A stretch of 49,862 nt of DNA from Candidatus Binatota bacterium (GTDB taxonomy: Bacteria > Desulfobacterota > Binatia > UBA1149 > CAITLU01), in contig JAJRWY010000005.1 of assembly GCA_024276575.1 (NCBI GenBank), positions 1-49,862 of the forward strand, read 5' to 3'. Position numbers and translations under genes: made by a program. Below the pieces are notes generated by a model. The model searched no databases. It saw only the letters and a list, made by a program, of their open reading frames with translations, and was not told where the DNA came from. Below, one piece after another: positions 20,212-29,510 of the stretch. Position 1 is the stretch's first letter, and each line of letters opens with the position of its first letter.

Positions 20212-20982
20212 TCACAGTGCCGGGCCGGAAAGGCCGTCTCTTCGAATGCGCCAGAAATGGACGATCAGCAACAACGAAGTCACGAGCGGGATGAAGATGC
20301 AGTGTAGAATGTAAAAACGAAGCAACGTATGGGCCCCGATTTCGCCACCCCCGAATAGGAAGGCGCGGGCGTCGTAGACTGGATTCACCCCCGTAAACTC
20401 TCCAAAAGGCCCCTCATGCCCCAACAACGGCGTTGCTCTAGCCATGTTGGATCCCACGGTCACCGCCCATATAGACAGTTGATCCCAGGGTAAGAGGTAG
20501 CCCGTAAAACTCAGCAGCAGGGTCAAAACCAGCAGGACCACTCCGACGACCCAGTTGAACTCTCTTGGCGGCTTGTAGGATCCGGTCATGAAGACACGGA
20601 ACATGTGCAGCCAGACCGTTATAACCATCGCGTGCGCCGCCCAACGGTGCATATTCCTCATCAACATACCGAAGGGCATGTCGAACTCGAGATACTTCAT
20701 GTCGGCATACGCATACTCCGCAACCGGCCTATAGTAGAACATTAGATATACACCAGTAACTACGGTAATTAAGTACATTAAAAACGTGATGCCACCCATG
20801 CACCAAGTGAATTTCAGACGAATACCGTGGCGGCGCACTTTGGACGGATGCAGATGCAGCCACACGTTTCCAGAGACCATCAACACCCGGTTACGGGGAG
20901 TGTCGTCATAGCCGTGGCGAAAAATTGATCGCCACACCTGGCTCGAGACGACCGCTCGTTTAAACTCGGACCACTTGCTCAT
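20212..20982 (-). CDS. Cytochrome b (N-terminal, b6-like)
   Basis: [61 protein letters not shown]..; conserved heme-ligand histidines. Confidence 0.95.
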   Translation of the reverse strand: MSKWSEFKRAVVSSQVWRSIFRHGYDDTPRNRVLMVSGNVWLHLHPSKVRRHGIRLKFTWCMGGITFLMYLITVVTGVYLMFYYRPVAEYAYADMKYLEFDMPFGMLMRNMHRWAAHAMVITVWLHMFRVFMTGSYKPPREFNWVVGVVLLVLTLLLSFTGYLLPWDQLSIWAVTVGSNMARATPLLGHEGPFGEFTGVNPVYDARAFLFGGGEIGAHTLLRFYILHCIFIPLVTSLLLIVHFWRIRRDGLSGPAL

Positions 20983-21015
20983 AAAGCTTCCTTCGCCTCC
21001 GAGACTCCCCGTGGT

Positions 21016-21615
21016 TCAAACGCGCAAATAGGCGCCGGGCCGGTCCCAGTCGCCCTTCTCCTGCCGATACTTGACGCCAACGTCGACGAGCAGTTGCCCG
21101 TCTTCGGCAAGACTCACTCTCACTCGTTCAAGTGGACGCGGCGCCGGTCCCTCAAAATTGATGCCGGATCGGTAAAACCCGCTGCCGTGGCACGGGCATT
21201 TGAATTTGTCGTCGGACTTGAGCCAGCGCGGTGTACATCCGAGGTGCGTACATTTGGCAAACAGCGCGTAGATCCCGCGATCCTCCCGCACTATCCACAC
21301 GCGATAATCGCGTATGAACTTTTCGCTGACCTCTCCGACCGGGAACTCATCTATCATCCCAGCCTCGAAAGAGGTGTCAGGCCTGAACAATACCCTGGGA
21401 AAGGCGGACCTGACCGCCGCCAAGAGGCCAACCAAAGAAATCCCTCCGAGTCCGCTCCACGCCAAGCGCCCGAAGAAATCGCGCCGCGTCCACAACCCAG
21501 CGGCCGATTCATCCTCGATGGACCGGCGCAGTTTCTCCCTGGACTGAGAGTCTTGCCGTTGCTGACGCAACTCCTGCAACTCCCGCTCCGAGATCTCTCC
21601 CTTGACCTTCGCCAT
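21016..21615 (-). CDS. Rieske 2Fe-2S protein
   Basis: CTHLGCTPRWLKSDDKFKCPCHGSGFYRSG Rieske motifs and an N-terminal TM helix. Confidence 0.95.
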   Translation of the reverse strand: MAKVKGEISERELQELRQQRQDSQSREKLRRSIEDESAAGLWTRRDFFGRLAWSGLGGISLVGLLAAVRSAFPRVLFRPDTSFEAGMIDEFPVGEVSEKFIRDYRVWIVREDRGIYALFAKCTHLGCTPRWLKSDDKFKCPCHGSGFYRSGINFEGPAPRPLERVRVSLAEDGQLLVDVGVKYRQEKGDWDRPGAYLRV

Positions 21616-21658
21616 TGCTTCTCCACGGAGCGCATCATCGCGAGGAGACGTGCACGGC

Positions 21659-22105
21659 TCAGTCGTCCGACGTCCGGCGCCCCGACCTGGGACCGGAGAA
21701 CAGCACCGCGAACAGACCTGAGACCATCAATACGGCCCCTGCGATCATGAGCAACACACCAATCGGGGGAATTACCGGGGAGATGACGAAGCCGACCGGA
21801 ATCAGCATCAGCCCGTAGCCTATACCCGCCCTGGCCGCTCCCCCCGCGCTGTGATCGCCGGGGTTTTCGGTCAACGGGCCGGACTCCGCCCCCTTCGGGC
21901 GGGCCGGAGCGCGCTCACGGACCAAGCTTACGGCATAGTCATGTAGCGCGTCTTTTTCGCGAACTGGGCAAGCCTCTATTACGCGGCTTATCTCGTCTGC
22001 AAGCTCCTCGAGCCGTTGCTCGACCGATTCCTCCTCCTGCTCTTCCTCAGCTGAAGAAAGCTCGCGGGTTTGCTCCCTGTCGCTGTTGGCGTTGGACACG
22101 CTCAT
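21659..22105 (-). CDS. Small membrane protein with acidic N-terminus, unknown function
   Basis: Glu-rich N-terminus, then two hydrophobic segments (GIGYGLMLIPVGFVISPVIPPIGVLLMIAGAVLMVSGLFAVLF). First gene of the Rieske/cytochrome b run; start taken as MSVSNANSD. Confidence 0.6.
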   Translation of the reverse strand: MSVSNANSDREQTRELSSAEEEQEEESVEQRLEELADEISRVIEACPVREKDALHDYAVSLVRERAPARPKGAESGPLTENPGDHSAGGAARAGIGYGLMLIPVGFVISPVIPPIGVLLMIAGAVLMVSGLFAVLFSGPRSGRRTSDD

Positions 22106-22263
22106 GCGTTCCGTCGAGGGACAGCTATTACAATGCCGAAGCTCCGTCAACTCTTAGCTCTCTCTTGGCTCTCTCAGCGATCGGCTCTCAGCTCACTCGG
22201 CAAGAGTACGCTAACATTAAAGAGCCTTCATTGCCGGAAACAACGCTATCCGGAGATCATCCG

Positions 22264-23001
22264 TATATGCACCGTGGTTCCGCACTGTTGTTACGCCTAG
22301 CCGGCCAGCTACGGTCGCATACATACATCTGCATTTGCTGCGGCAGTGAAGGCGACCGTCGTGTATGCCCGAGCTGCCTAAGGACATCCGGAATCACAGA
22401 ATCATCCGCCATCAAAACAGCACCGGCCGGCCCCCCGATAAAGCAGTTACACTATTGTGCGGACTACCACATTCGAACCACCACAGACACTGGGCCAGCG
22501 ATCGAGGACTCACCGCTGGCAGTGGCGCTCCGGCGCTTCAAGTACTGCGACGACCGGCGCGCCGGACGAGCGCTAGCGGATTTGATGGCTCGCCAAACGC
22601 GAGCCCTGGAGCTAGAGTTCGACGCCGTGGTGCCCGTGCCTCTACACAGCAACAAACTGAAACAGCGAGGGTTCAACCAGTCCGCCTGGCTTGCCAAAGC
22701 CGTTGCCCGCAGTGCCGGCTCGCGTTTCTTTCCTTGCGGCCTAGTCCGGCGGTTGAGCGGAAAGCCTCAGTGCGGCTTGAACGGTTGTGAACGCCGGATG
22801 AATTTGAGCAGAGCATTTCGCGCCCAACGCGACTTCTCGATCTACCTGCGCGTATTGCTGGTGGATGACGTGATAACCACTGGGACCACCCTGAAACAAG
22901 CCGGCCGTGCGTTATTCGAAGCCGGCGCCACCGACATCCATTGCGCGGTGCTTTTGAACGCTTCGGGTCCCTCTCAGGCCCACGAGACGGCCTCCCCATG
23001 A
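22264..23001 (+). CDS. comF: ComF family phosphoribosyltransferase-like protein
   Basis: N-terminal CICCGSEGDRRVCPSC zinc motif and PRT loop LRVLLVDDVITTGTTLKQAGRAL; start placed near MHRGSALLLRLAG. Confidence 0.88.
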   Translation, partial: YMHRGSALLLRLAGQLRSHTYICICCGSEGDRRVCPSCLRTSGITESSAIKTAPAGPPIKQLHYCADYHIRTTTDTGPAIEDSPLAVALRRFKYCDDRRAGRALADLMARQTRALELEFDAVVPVPLHSNKLKQRGFNQSAWLAKAVARSAGSRFFPCGLVRRLSGKPQCGLNGCERRMNLSRAFRAQRDFSIYLRVLLVDDVITTGTTLKQAGRALFEAGATDIHCAVLLNASGPSQAHETASP

Positions 23002-23549
23002 GCCAAGCTGATCGCGACCGCTGGGAGAAACGCCATCAGAGGCCCATGATCGCCGAGCCCTATGAGTCGGTGTGTGCATTGCGTCCGCGCCGAAACAAAG
23101 AAACCGCTCTGGACCTAGCCTGCGGCCAAGGACGCCACAGCCGGGCCCTTCTCGAAGCCGGATTCTGGGTGGTAGCCGTCGACGTTAGCGCTACAGCACT
23201 CGCCCATCTCGAAGTAATCGCACCGAGTTTTTCCGGCCGCCTGTTACCGGTTCAGGCCGACCTCGACCACTGGCCCTTCGCCGCTGACTGTTTCGACCTC
23301 GTAGTGCAGTGCGATTTCCTCGATAGGGCGTTGCTCCCGGCGGTCCGCGACACACTCAAACCGGGAGGAGTCCTGCTCCTCGACACCTTCCTCCACGGTT
23401 CGCAGCCGAACCGCAACGGTCCAAGCAACCCCGATTACCTCTTGAAGGCAGGAGAGCTACTCAGCCTGTTCGAGAACTGGCAAATTCTAGACTTACAAGA
23501 AAGCAGTGGAGAAGACTGCCGGGGAAGGATACTTGCACGTAAACCCTGA
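22998..23549 (+). CDS. Class I SAM-dependent methyltransferase
   Basis: ALDLACGQGRHSRALLEAGFWVVAVDVSATAL; ATGA overlap with comF. Confidence 0.85.
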   Translation: MSQADRDRWEKRHQRPMIAEPYESVCALRPRRNKETALDLACGQGRHSRALLEAGFWVVAVDVSATALAHLEVIAPSFSGRLLPVQADLDHWPFAADCFDLVVQCDFLDRALLPAVRDTLKPGGVLLLDTFLHGSQPNRNGPSNPDYLLKAGELLSLFENWQILDLQESSGEDCRGRILARKP

Positions 23550-23586
23550 CCAAGATGGCACCGAGGCGGGCAGGCGGTTTTGACAT

Positions 23587-23621
23587 CCTTCATGCGCTTC
23601 GATAGTCGCAGCGCATGAAGG
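23587..23621. promoter_or_regulatory. 35-bp near-perfect palindrome over the purM start codon
   Basis: CCTTCATGCGCTTCGATAGTCGCAGCGCATGAAGG; 11-bp perfect outer arms (23587-23597, 23611-23621) plus inner T-A and CGA-TAG-TCG pairing. purM ATG is at 23615; TTGACA lies just upstream. Confidence 0.6.
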
Positions 23622-24655
23622 CGCGAACCGCAAAACTCAGCTACCGTGACTCCGGCGTCGACATCAAGGCGGCAGACCGCTTGGTTGCAAAAATCGCGAA
23701 ACTCGCCGCTTCCACGCGAGGACCGGAAGTCTTGTCCGGTGTCGGCCCCTTTGCAGCGGCGGTTCGCCTCCCGCGCGGGTACTCAGAACCGGTACTCCTG
23801 TCTTCGAGCGACGGGGTAGGCACGAAGCTCGCCCTGGCCAGACTGGCAGGGCGACACGACAGCATCGGCATCGACCTCGTCGCCATGAACGTCAACGACT
23901 TGATCACTGCCGGAGCTAGGCCTCTGTTCTTCCTCGACTACTTGGCCGTCGGCCAACTGTCCTCGGTAGACTGCGAAGCTATTATAGCCGGCATCGCCCA
24001 AGGCTGCAGGCAATCAGCAACGAGCTTGGTGGGGGGAGAAACCGCGGAAATGCCAGGGTTCTACCGCAAAGGAGAGTACGACCTTGCCGGATTCTGCGTC
24101 GGCGTCGGGGAAAAGAAGAAACTCATCAACGGGCGCCGCATAAGACCGGGGAATGTGATCGTCGGCCTGCACTCTTCCGGATTGCACAGCAACGGTTACA
24201 GCCTCGCGCGTAAGGCCCTACGCATAAACGGTCCCCGGTCTCTCGCTTCGAAGCTCCCCGGCTCAACGACGAGCCTGGAAGAAGAGTTGCTGCGGCCCAC
24301 CACAATCTATGTAAAGCCGGTGCTGGCAGCGCTGGAGAATTTCGATGTGCGGGGTATGGCCCACATAACCGGCGGTGGAATCCCCGGGAACTTGGTCCGA
24401 GCCTTGCCTCAGGGTATACGGGCAGTAATAGACCGGTCCTCACTTCCGAACCTACCGATCTTCGATTATATCGAGAGGAAGGGGCACATTGACCGCAAAG
24501 AAATGGATGCCACTTTCAATTGCGGCATAGGCTATACCATGGTGGTACCCGCCACCCAGGCCACCGCTCTATGCCGCTTCATGCGCCGGCGGCGCGTGAA
24601 GGCTAGCGCAATAGGACACGTTGAATCCGGTCGGCGGCGGGTTCGCTATGAGTAA
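23615..24655 (+). CDS. purM: Phosphoribosylformylglycinamidine cyclo-ligase
   Basis: LSYRDSGVDIKAADRLV.., SSDGVGTKLALA, MNVNDLITAGARPLFFLDYLAVG, HITGGGIPGNLVRALP. Confidence 0.97.
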   Translation: MKARTAKLSYRDSGVDIKAADRLVAKIAKLAASTRGPEVLSGVGPFAAAVRLPRGYSEPVLLSSSDGVGTKLALARLAGRHDSIGIDLVAMNVNDLITAGARPLFFLDYLAVGQLSSVDCEAIIAGIAQGCRQSATSLVGGETAEMPGFYRKGEYDLAGFCVGVGEKKKLINGRRIRPGNVIVGLHSSGLHSNGYSLARKALRINGPRSLASKLPGSTTSLEEELLRPTTIYVKPVLAALENFDVRGMAHITGGGIPGNLVRALPQGIRAVIDRSSLPNLPIFDYIERKGHIDRKEMDATFNCGIGYTMVVPATQATALCRFMRRRRVKASAIGHVESGRRRVRYE

Positions 24656-25331
24656 ATACGAGGACAACAGCAACAGCCGTCTTAGAATCGGGATTCTCGC
24701 TTCGGGCACGGGCTCAAATTTCGACGCAATCGCGGAAGCCATCGACTCTGGACGCGTAGATGCCGATATCAGTGTCCTACTGTGCAATCGGCCCGAAGCC
24801 AAAGTACTCGACAAAGCCAAGGCCCGCGGGGTCTGCGTTGAAATCCTGCGCCACGGAGATTTCGACACTAGGGAGTCATTCGACGCCGCCTTGGCGGACA
24901 TTCTCGACCACGCCGAGGTCGGCCTAGTCGTCCTGGCCGGCTTCGACCGCATCATCTCCGCGACGTTGCTCAGGCGCTTTCCAAACCGCGTCATCAATAT
25001 CCACCCGGCCTTGTTGCCCGCCTTCAAGGGAACCGACGCGCAAGGACAGGCCGCGGCCTACGGTGTCGCAATCGCGGGGGCTACCGTGCATTTCGTAGAC
25101 GAAGATGTCGACCATGGGGCCATCATCATTCAAGCAGCCGTGCCGGTAGCTCCGGGAGAAGCCGCAAATTCAGTGCGCCAAAGAATTCTCGCACAAGAGC
25201 ACAGGATTTATCCTTACGCCGTGCAACTCTTCGCCGAGGGCCGCCTGAGTATCGTTGGCCGGAAAGTCATTGTAAAAGGCCGCAAATCCCCAGGAGACGA
25301 GGCCGTAATCAGCCCGCCACTGCCCGATTGA
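24648..25331 (+). CDS. purN: Phosphoribosylglycinamide formyltransferase
   Basis: RIGILASGTGSNFDAIAEAIDSG.., VINIHPALLPAFKGTDAQGQAAAYGVAIAGATVHFVDEDVDHGAIIIQ. Confidence 0.96.
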   Translation: MSKYEDNSNSRLRIGILASGTGSNFDAIAEAIDSGRVDADISVLLCNRPEAKVLDKAKARGVCVEILRHGDFDTRESFDAALADILDHAEVGLVVLAGFDRIISATLLRRFPNRVINIHPALLPAFKGTDAQGQAAAYGVAIAGATVHFVDEDVDHGAIIIQAAVPVAPGEAANSVRQRILAQEHRIYPYAVQLFAEGRLSIVGRKVIVKGRKSPGDEAVISPPLPD

Positions 25332-25348
25332 AGATTGAAGCAAGCGGT

Positions 25349-26101
25349 CTAGCGTTCATCGGAGTAAAAGCGGCTGAGCCTCCCGGCCGGAACTCCCAGC
25401 AGATAGGCCGATTTCAAAGCCCACATCAACAAGATGGTTTTCCAGGCGCCGCGATTGTGCCAACGGCGAGCCGAAGTGACCACACGGCCTTGCGGAACCG
25501 CCATTTCGCCGTGCCGGCGCAATCGCCGGCAGAGTTCCACGTCTTCGAAAAGATACTTCTCCGCGTATCCGCCGAGCGAGCGAAATAGCGCACGCCTAAC
25601 GAAAATGGCCTGGTCTCCGGTAGCGCCGCCGGTGATCCGCGAGCGCCGGGATATCAGCCAGGCAGTCAGCCGCATAAGAGGGCCTCCCGAGTCGAAAGCA
25701 AGGTCGAAACGCCCCCAGGAACTGCGACGATCCTCCAGCGATTCCAGCAACGCCGAGCGGAATCCCGGCGGCAGGCGGGTATCCGCGTGCAAGAATACAA
25801 GTAGGTCGCCGCGTGCGAGTTCGGCGCCGGTATTCATCTGCACACCGCGTCCGCGCTCGCTAGCCGCTACCTTCGCTCCGCAGCCAAGCGCCAGCGCAAC
25901 CGTCTCGTCCTCACTGCCGCCGTCGACGACGATAACTTCGTCATCAACCGAAAGCTCAGAGTACAACGACTCGAGAGAAGCCTGGATAAGGGAAGCCTCG
26001 TTGAGCACCGGAATGATCACCGAGACCGTGCCTGGCCGCGCTTCCCCGCCACTCGGGGCCCTGCTAGCATTGGATGATGTCGACAAGATCATGGTTTGCA
26101 A
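25349..26101 (-). CDS. Family 2 glycosyltransferase (TIGR04283-like)
   Basis: VSVIIPVLNEASLIQASLESLYSELSVDDEVIVVDGGSEDETVALALGCGAKVAASERGRGVQMNTGAELARGDLLVFLHADTRLPPGF. 5' end overlaps the divergent ACT gene, so the true start may be internal. Confidence 0.9.
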   Translation of the reverse strand: MQTMILSTSSNASRAPSGGEARPGTVSVIIPVLNEASLIQASLESLYSELSVDDEVIVVDGGSEDETVALALGCGAKVAASERGRGVQMNTGAELARGDLLVFLHADTRLPPGFRSALLESLEDRRSSWGRFDLAFDSGGPLMRLTAWLISRRSRITGGATGDQAIFVRRALFRSLGGYAEKYLFEDVELCRRLRRHGEMAVPQGRVVTSARRWHNRGAWKTILLMWALKSAYLLGVPAGRLSRFYSDER

Positions 26102-26631
26102 TTGCGGCGATAGGACGCGACCGGCCCGGTATTGTCGCCGACCTCAGTGAATGCGTCTACGAGTGCGGCTGCAACCTCGAAGACGCCAGTATGACGATGC
26201 TCGGTAATGAATTCGCAACCCTGATGCTGGTGAGCGGCACCGAACGAGGCCTCGAGGACCGTCTCAAAGAAGCCGCAAAGCGCTTGGAGTGGGAAAGACG
26301 GCTGACGATCTTCATCCGCGAGTTGGAATCCGGCCCCGAGCAAAGCGCACAGGAGACGTTCGAACAGTTCACGCTGGCCGCGGTCGGCGTCGATAAAGCC
26401 GGCATCGTAGCCGGGATCTCACGCTGTCTGGCCGGCTTCGGTATCCTCATAACCGACTTGCGCGGCGAGGTGCAACACGTTCCCCAATCCGGAACGCCGC
26501 TGTATACGCTATCACTGCGAATGAACGTACCGCAGAGCCTCGAAATCGCCAAGGTAGAAAGTGCGCTCGAAGCAATAGCTCAACGCGTAGACATCGAAGT
26601 CTCGGTCAGACTCGAAGACAAGCGAGAGTGA
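26074..26631 (+). CDS. Double-ACT-domain protein (glycine cleavage repressor GcvR-like)
   Basis: AIAAIGRDRPGIVADLSECVYECGCNLEDASMTMLGNEFATLMLVSG and a second ACT repeat AAVGVDKAGIVAGISRCLAGFGILITDL. Confidence 0.88.
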   Translation: MMSTRSWFAIAAIGRDRPGIVADLSECVYECGCNLEDASMTMLGNEFATLMLVSGTERGLEDRLKEAAKRLEWERRLTIFIRELESGPEQSAQETFEQFTLAAVGVDKAGIVAGISRCLAGFGILITDLRGEVQHVPQSGTPLYTLSLRMNVPQSLEIAKVESALEAIAQRVDIEVSVRLEDKRE

Positions 26632-26647
26632 ATCTCGACCAGAGCGC

Positions 26648-27526
26648 TCAGGAGATGCGGCCGGGCCGGAACAAGACCTTGCCGTCGGCGATGACAATTT
26701 CATCACGCACAAAGAGTTGTACCGCCTTGTGCAACACTTTCGCTTCCAGTTCCTGCCCGCGCTTACGTATATCTTCAACACGATCCTCGCCTACGGCGAT
26801 GTGGAACACGTCTTGAAAGATTATCGGTCCCTCGTCCAAATCTTCGGTGACTACATGGGCAGTGCATCCGCAGACTCTGACACCGGCGTCGAAAGCTTGC
26901 TGATAAGCGTTGGCTCCTGGATAATGCGGCAGCAGCGATGGGTGGATATTGATGACCCTCCCCTCGTAGGCCTGCACGACGTCACTCGGAAGAATTTGCA
27001 TATAGCGAGCCAACACCACCAAGTCCGGTCGCAGCGAACCGAGTTCGCTCAACACGAAGTCCATATGCGCCCGTTTATCCTTGGAAGGAAAGTAGCGGAA
27101 AGGTAACGAGTAGCGCTCCGCCAACGGTGCCAGATCCTGATGATTCGACAATACGAGGCCGATATCGGCCTCCAGCTCACCGGAGCGGTGCGACTCGGCC
27201 AAAGCCTCGAGACAGTGCGGCTCGCGTGAAACCAACACAGCTATGGTCTTTCTGGCTCTCTCGGTATGCAGCCGGACCGTGGTCTCCATCTGCATTTCTT
27301 CACCGATGGCCTTGAGGTCCATGACCAGCTGATCCAAGCGCAGATCGAGATCCGCCAGATCAACCAGCATCGTCATGATGAACAAACCCTCCATGACGGT
27401 TTGGTCAATCTTTTCGATGTTCACACGGTGCTCAGCCAGATAGGTAGAGACGCGAGAAACGACCCCTTTCTGGTCGTTGCCGATTACCGAGATGACTGCA
27501 GGATTAGTGGCTGCCATGGCGCGCAT
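26648..27526 (-). CDS. purU: Formyltetrahydrofolate deformylase
   Basis: ACT domain ISVIGNDQKGVVSRVSTYLAEHRVNIEKIDQTV followed by formyltransferase domain RYMQILPSDVVQAYEGRVINIHPSLLPHYPGANAYQQAF. Confidence 0.92.
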   Translation of the reverse strand: MRAMAATNPAVISVIGNDQKGVVSRVSTYLAEHRVNIEKIDQTVMEGLFIMTMLVDLADLDLRLDQLVMDLKAIGEEMQMETTVRLHTERARKTIAVLVSREPHCLEALAESHRSGELEADIGLVLSNHQDLAPLAERYSLPFRYFPSKDKRAHMDFVLSELGSLRPDLVVLARYMQILPSDVVQAYEGRVINIHPSLLPHYPGANAYQQAFDAGVRVCGCTAHVVTEDLDEGPIIFQDVFHIAVGEDRVEDIRKRGQELEAKVLHKAVQLFVRDEIVIADGKVLFRPGRIS

Positions 27527-27634
27527 TTTCTAGCGCCGGCACGCATCCGCAGCAAGCGCAGGGCCCGAACGCCGGACCCGGAATCTCTACGCGAGAGCGG
27601 AGATGTCCGGGTCGTCAGCACTTACCTTTGATTA

Positions 27635-27658
27635 TTCATGAACCGTTCTGCTGCGAGC
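27635..27658. repeat. Possible solo end of the dispersed inverted-repeat family, copy C
   Basis: TTCATGAACCGTTCTGCTGCGAGC resembles the copy A and D ends TTCATGAAA(A)(G/C)CTCTGCTACGAGC. Confidence 0.45.
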
Positions 27659-27861
27659 ATAGACTGCACTTTGCCCCCTACAGGCACCGTGCTGGGAAAA
27701 ACGCGGCGTATGGGTGAAGGCGGGGAAGTATGTCTGGCCGGTCCGGAGAAACGGGAGGTGAAGCGCGGGCGGTAGCGGTGGGGCTGGTGGAGAGTCCGGC
27801 CTCCTTGATTGCGAGGCTCGGAGAGCCGGATACCGCCCGCGCTCGAGTTGCCGAGGGCCTG

Positions 27862-28242
27862 CTACTTGATATGCCCTCGCCATCCGCGGCGGTCATAGAT
27901 GCGTTCTCGTCGCAGCCGTCGGGCCGCACAGCGGGTCTGGCGGGCAAATGCGTTCCTCTTGAGACGGCGCAGGCCCGTGCGAATGTAGTCGGGGTCGATA
28001 GATAAAGTGCCGCAGATATTCTCGAAAGAAAAAGGCCAATCCGTGTCTTCGCTCGCCACCCAAGTATCGACCTCATGAAAACGCCTGCGCTGCTCAGCGA
28101 CCGGCGAATTCAACCCCCGCTGGAAGGTCACCAAAGCCTCTTCCAGGATCGCCAGCATCAGACGGTTCGACGGTTCGCGACAAACATCGCGCGAATCATC
28201 AGCGGCCTGTGACATCTCGTTTCGCATCAGACTCTCGATCAT
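27862..28242 (-). CDS. Conserved-looking hypothetical protein
   Basis: MIESLMRNEMSQAADD..LMLAILEEALVTFQRGL..DWPFSFENICGTLSIDPDYIRTGLRRLKRNAF; plausible globular composition and basic C-terminus. Start uncertain (ORF extends to 28302). Confidence 0.6.
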   Translation of the reverse strand: MIESLMRNEMSQAADDSRDVCREPSNRLMLAILEEALVTFQRGLNSPVAEQRRRFHEVDTWVASEDTDWPFSFENICGTLSIDPDYIRTGLRRLKRNAFARQTRCAARRLRRERIYDRRGWRGHIK

Positions 28243-28717
28243 TGGGGTCACCTCCCTTCCTCGGATTCTCTTCTTCCGGCTCCTCATCTTAGGAAACTTC
28301 ATAGCCTCGTTCTCTAAGCTCTAGACTAGAGTCCGAACGGCAAAGCCAGCAACAAGATGAAGGCGACGCAATCAACTTTATTAGCCCTGGGCTGCAATGC
28401 TCCGCCAACGCTTGGATTGGCTTTGGCTGATGACAGAGTGCGTCGGCAAAAGATGGCTACGAGTACGACATGCGCAATTCGGTGATTGTTTTTGGTGTGG
28501 GCCTACGGGTAGTTGCCAGCGCCCTCAGCAAACTGAACGCGATTCAGCGTTTTTGACCCACCACTGCAGTGCAGGGGGCCACATTGAGCCTGGCCGTCCG
28601 GCGTGCTAAAAATACAATACCGGCACGGCAATGGTTTCGGTTCGTCACAAACGCTCGGAAAGGAACTCTCACGAGAACTCAACTGCCCCGATGTTACTCC
28701 CTCACGGTATTTGCCTA

Positions 28718-29491
28718 ATGACGCTCCGCCCCGCGTCCAAGACCCTACAGCGGTCCCTAGCTGCCGTCCTTGTGGCTCCCTTACTAGCAATGCTCCCCGT
28801 TGATCCCGCTGCCGCTGGCGGCCAGCCGGTTGTGCGCCAGGCCGCAGTCCTCGGAGTTGCGAGACTCCGAGCGAGCAGCCAGGAGAGGAAAGATCCGGCG
28901 CCCAAGACCACTAAGCACGATGGAGAGGACGCAGCCCGAAAGGCCGCGGTGCAGCGAAAGGTAGACCGGGCTGATCGCTATCTCCGCATGGCCGAGCGCT
29001 ATCCGGCCGGAGAGGAGCGCAACCGCACCTACAGCCGGGCGGAGGCTTTGGCCGAGGAAATCCTTGAGGAGAACCCGGACTGCGCCGATGCCCATTTTCT
29101 CCTCTTTGCCGCCCGGGGACGCCGCTTGATGCAGAGCAGCCGGGCAACGATCGTTTTTGCACTGCCTTCCCTAAACGCACACCTCAACCGAGCCCTCGAA
29201 CTCAATCCGCGGCACGCTCGCGCCCTAGCAGTGAAAGGCGGCGTCTTGCTCGACCTCCCGAGTTTCTTGGGCGGAGACTTGGCTGAAGCCAAGCGCTACC
29301 TGACCCGTGCCACAGAACTAAACCCCACCGGTGTAGGAACGCGCCTGTCTTTGGCTAAAGCGCTGCTTCGCGAGGGACGGCGTGAGGATGCGCGCAAGCA
29401 ACTTCGCCTCGCCGCCCACTACGCCTGCGTCAAGCGTAACGCACTCGCACTCTCCGTCGCTGGCGAGTTACTGGCCGGATTGGACGGCTGA
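28718..29491 (+). CDS. Secreted TPR-repeat protein
   Basis: Signal peptide MTLRPASKTLQRSLAAVLVAPLLAMLPVDPAAAGG; TPR-like helical repeats (LNRALELNPRHARALAVKGGVLLDLPSFLGGDLAEAKRYLTRATELNP). The ORF extends to 28631. Confidence 0.75.
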   Translation: MTLRPASKTLQRSLAAVLVAPLLAMLPVDPAAAGGQPVVRQAAVLGVARLRASSQERKDPAPKTTKHDGEDAARKAAVQRKVDRADRYLRMAERYPAGEERNRTYSRAEALAEEILEENPDCADAHFLLFAARGRRLMQSSRATIVFALPSLNAHLNRALELNPRHARALAVKGGVLLDLPSFLGGDLAEAKRYLTRATELNPTGVGTRLSLAKALLREGRREDARKQLRLAAHYACVKRNALALSVAGELLAGLDG

Positions 29492-29510
29492 GCAAACGGC
29501 TCAGACGTTA

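Noticed and set aside
27640-27860. RNase P RNA or 6S RNA
   Set aside because: Short resemblances only (gagagtccggcctcc; ttcacccata on minus), and the conserved cores and expected length are not present to my reading; left as an unassigned structured region.
28303-28630. Terminator at CTGAACGCGATTCAGCGTTTTT
   Set aside because: Stem of only 5 bp; too weak to call.
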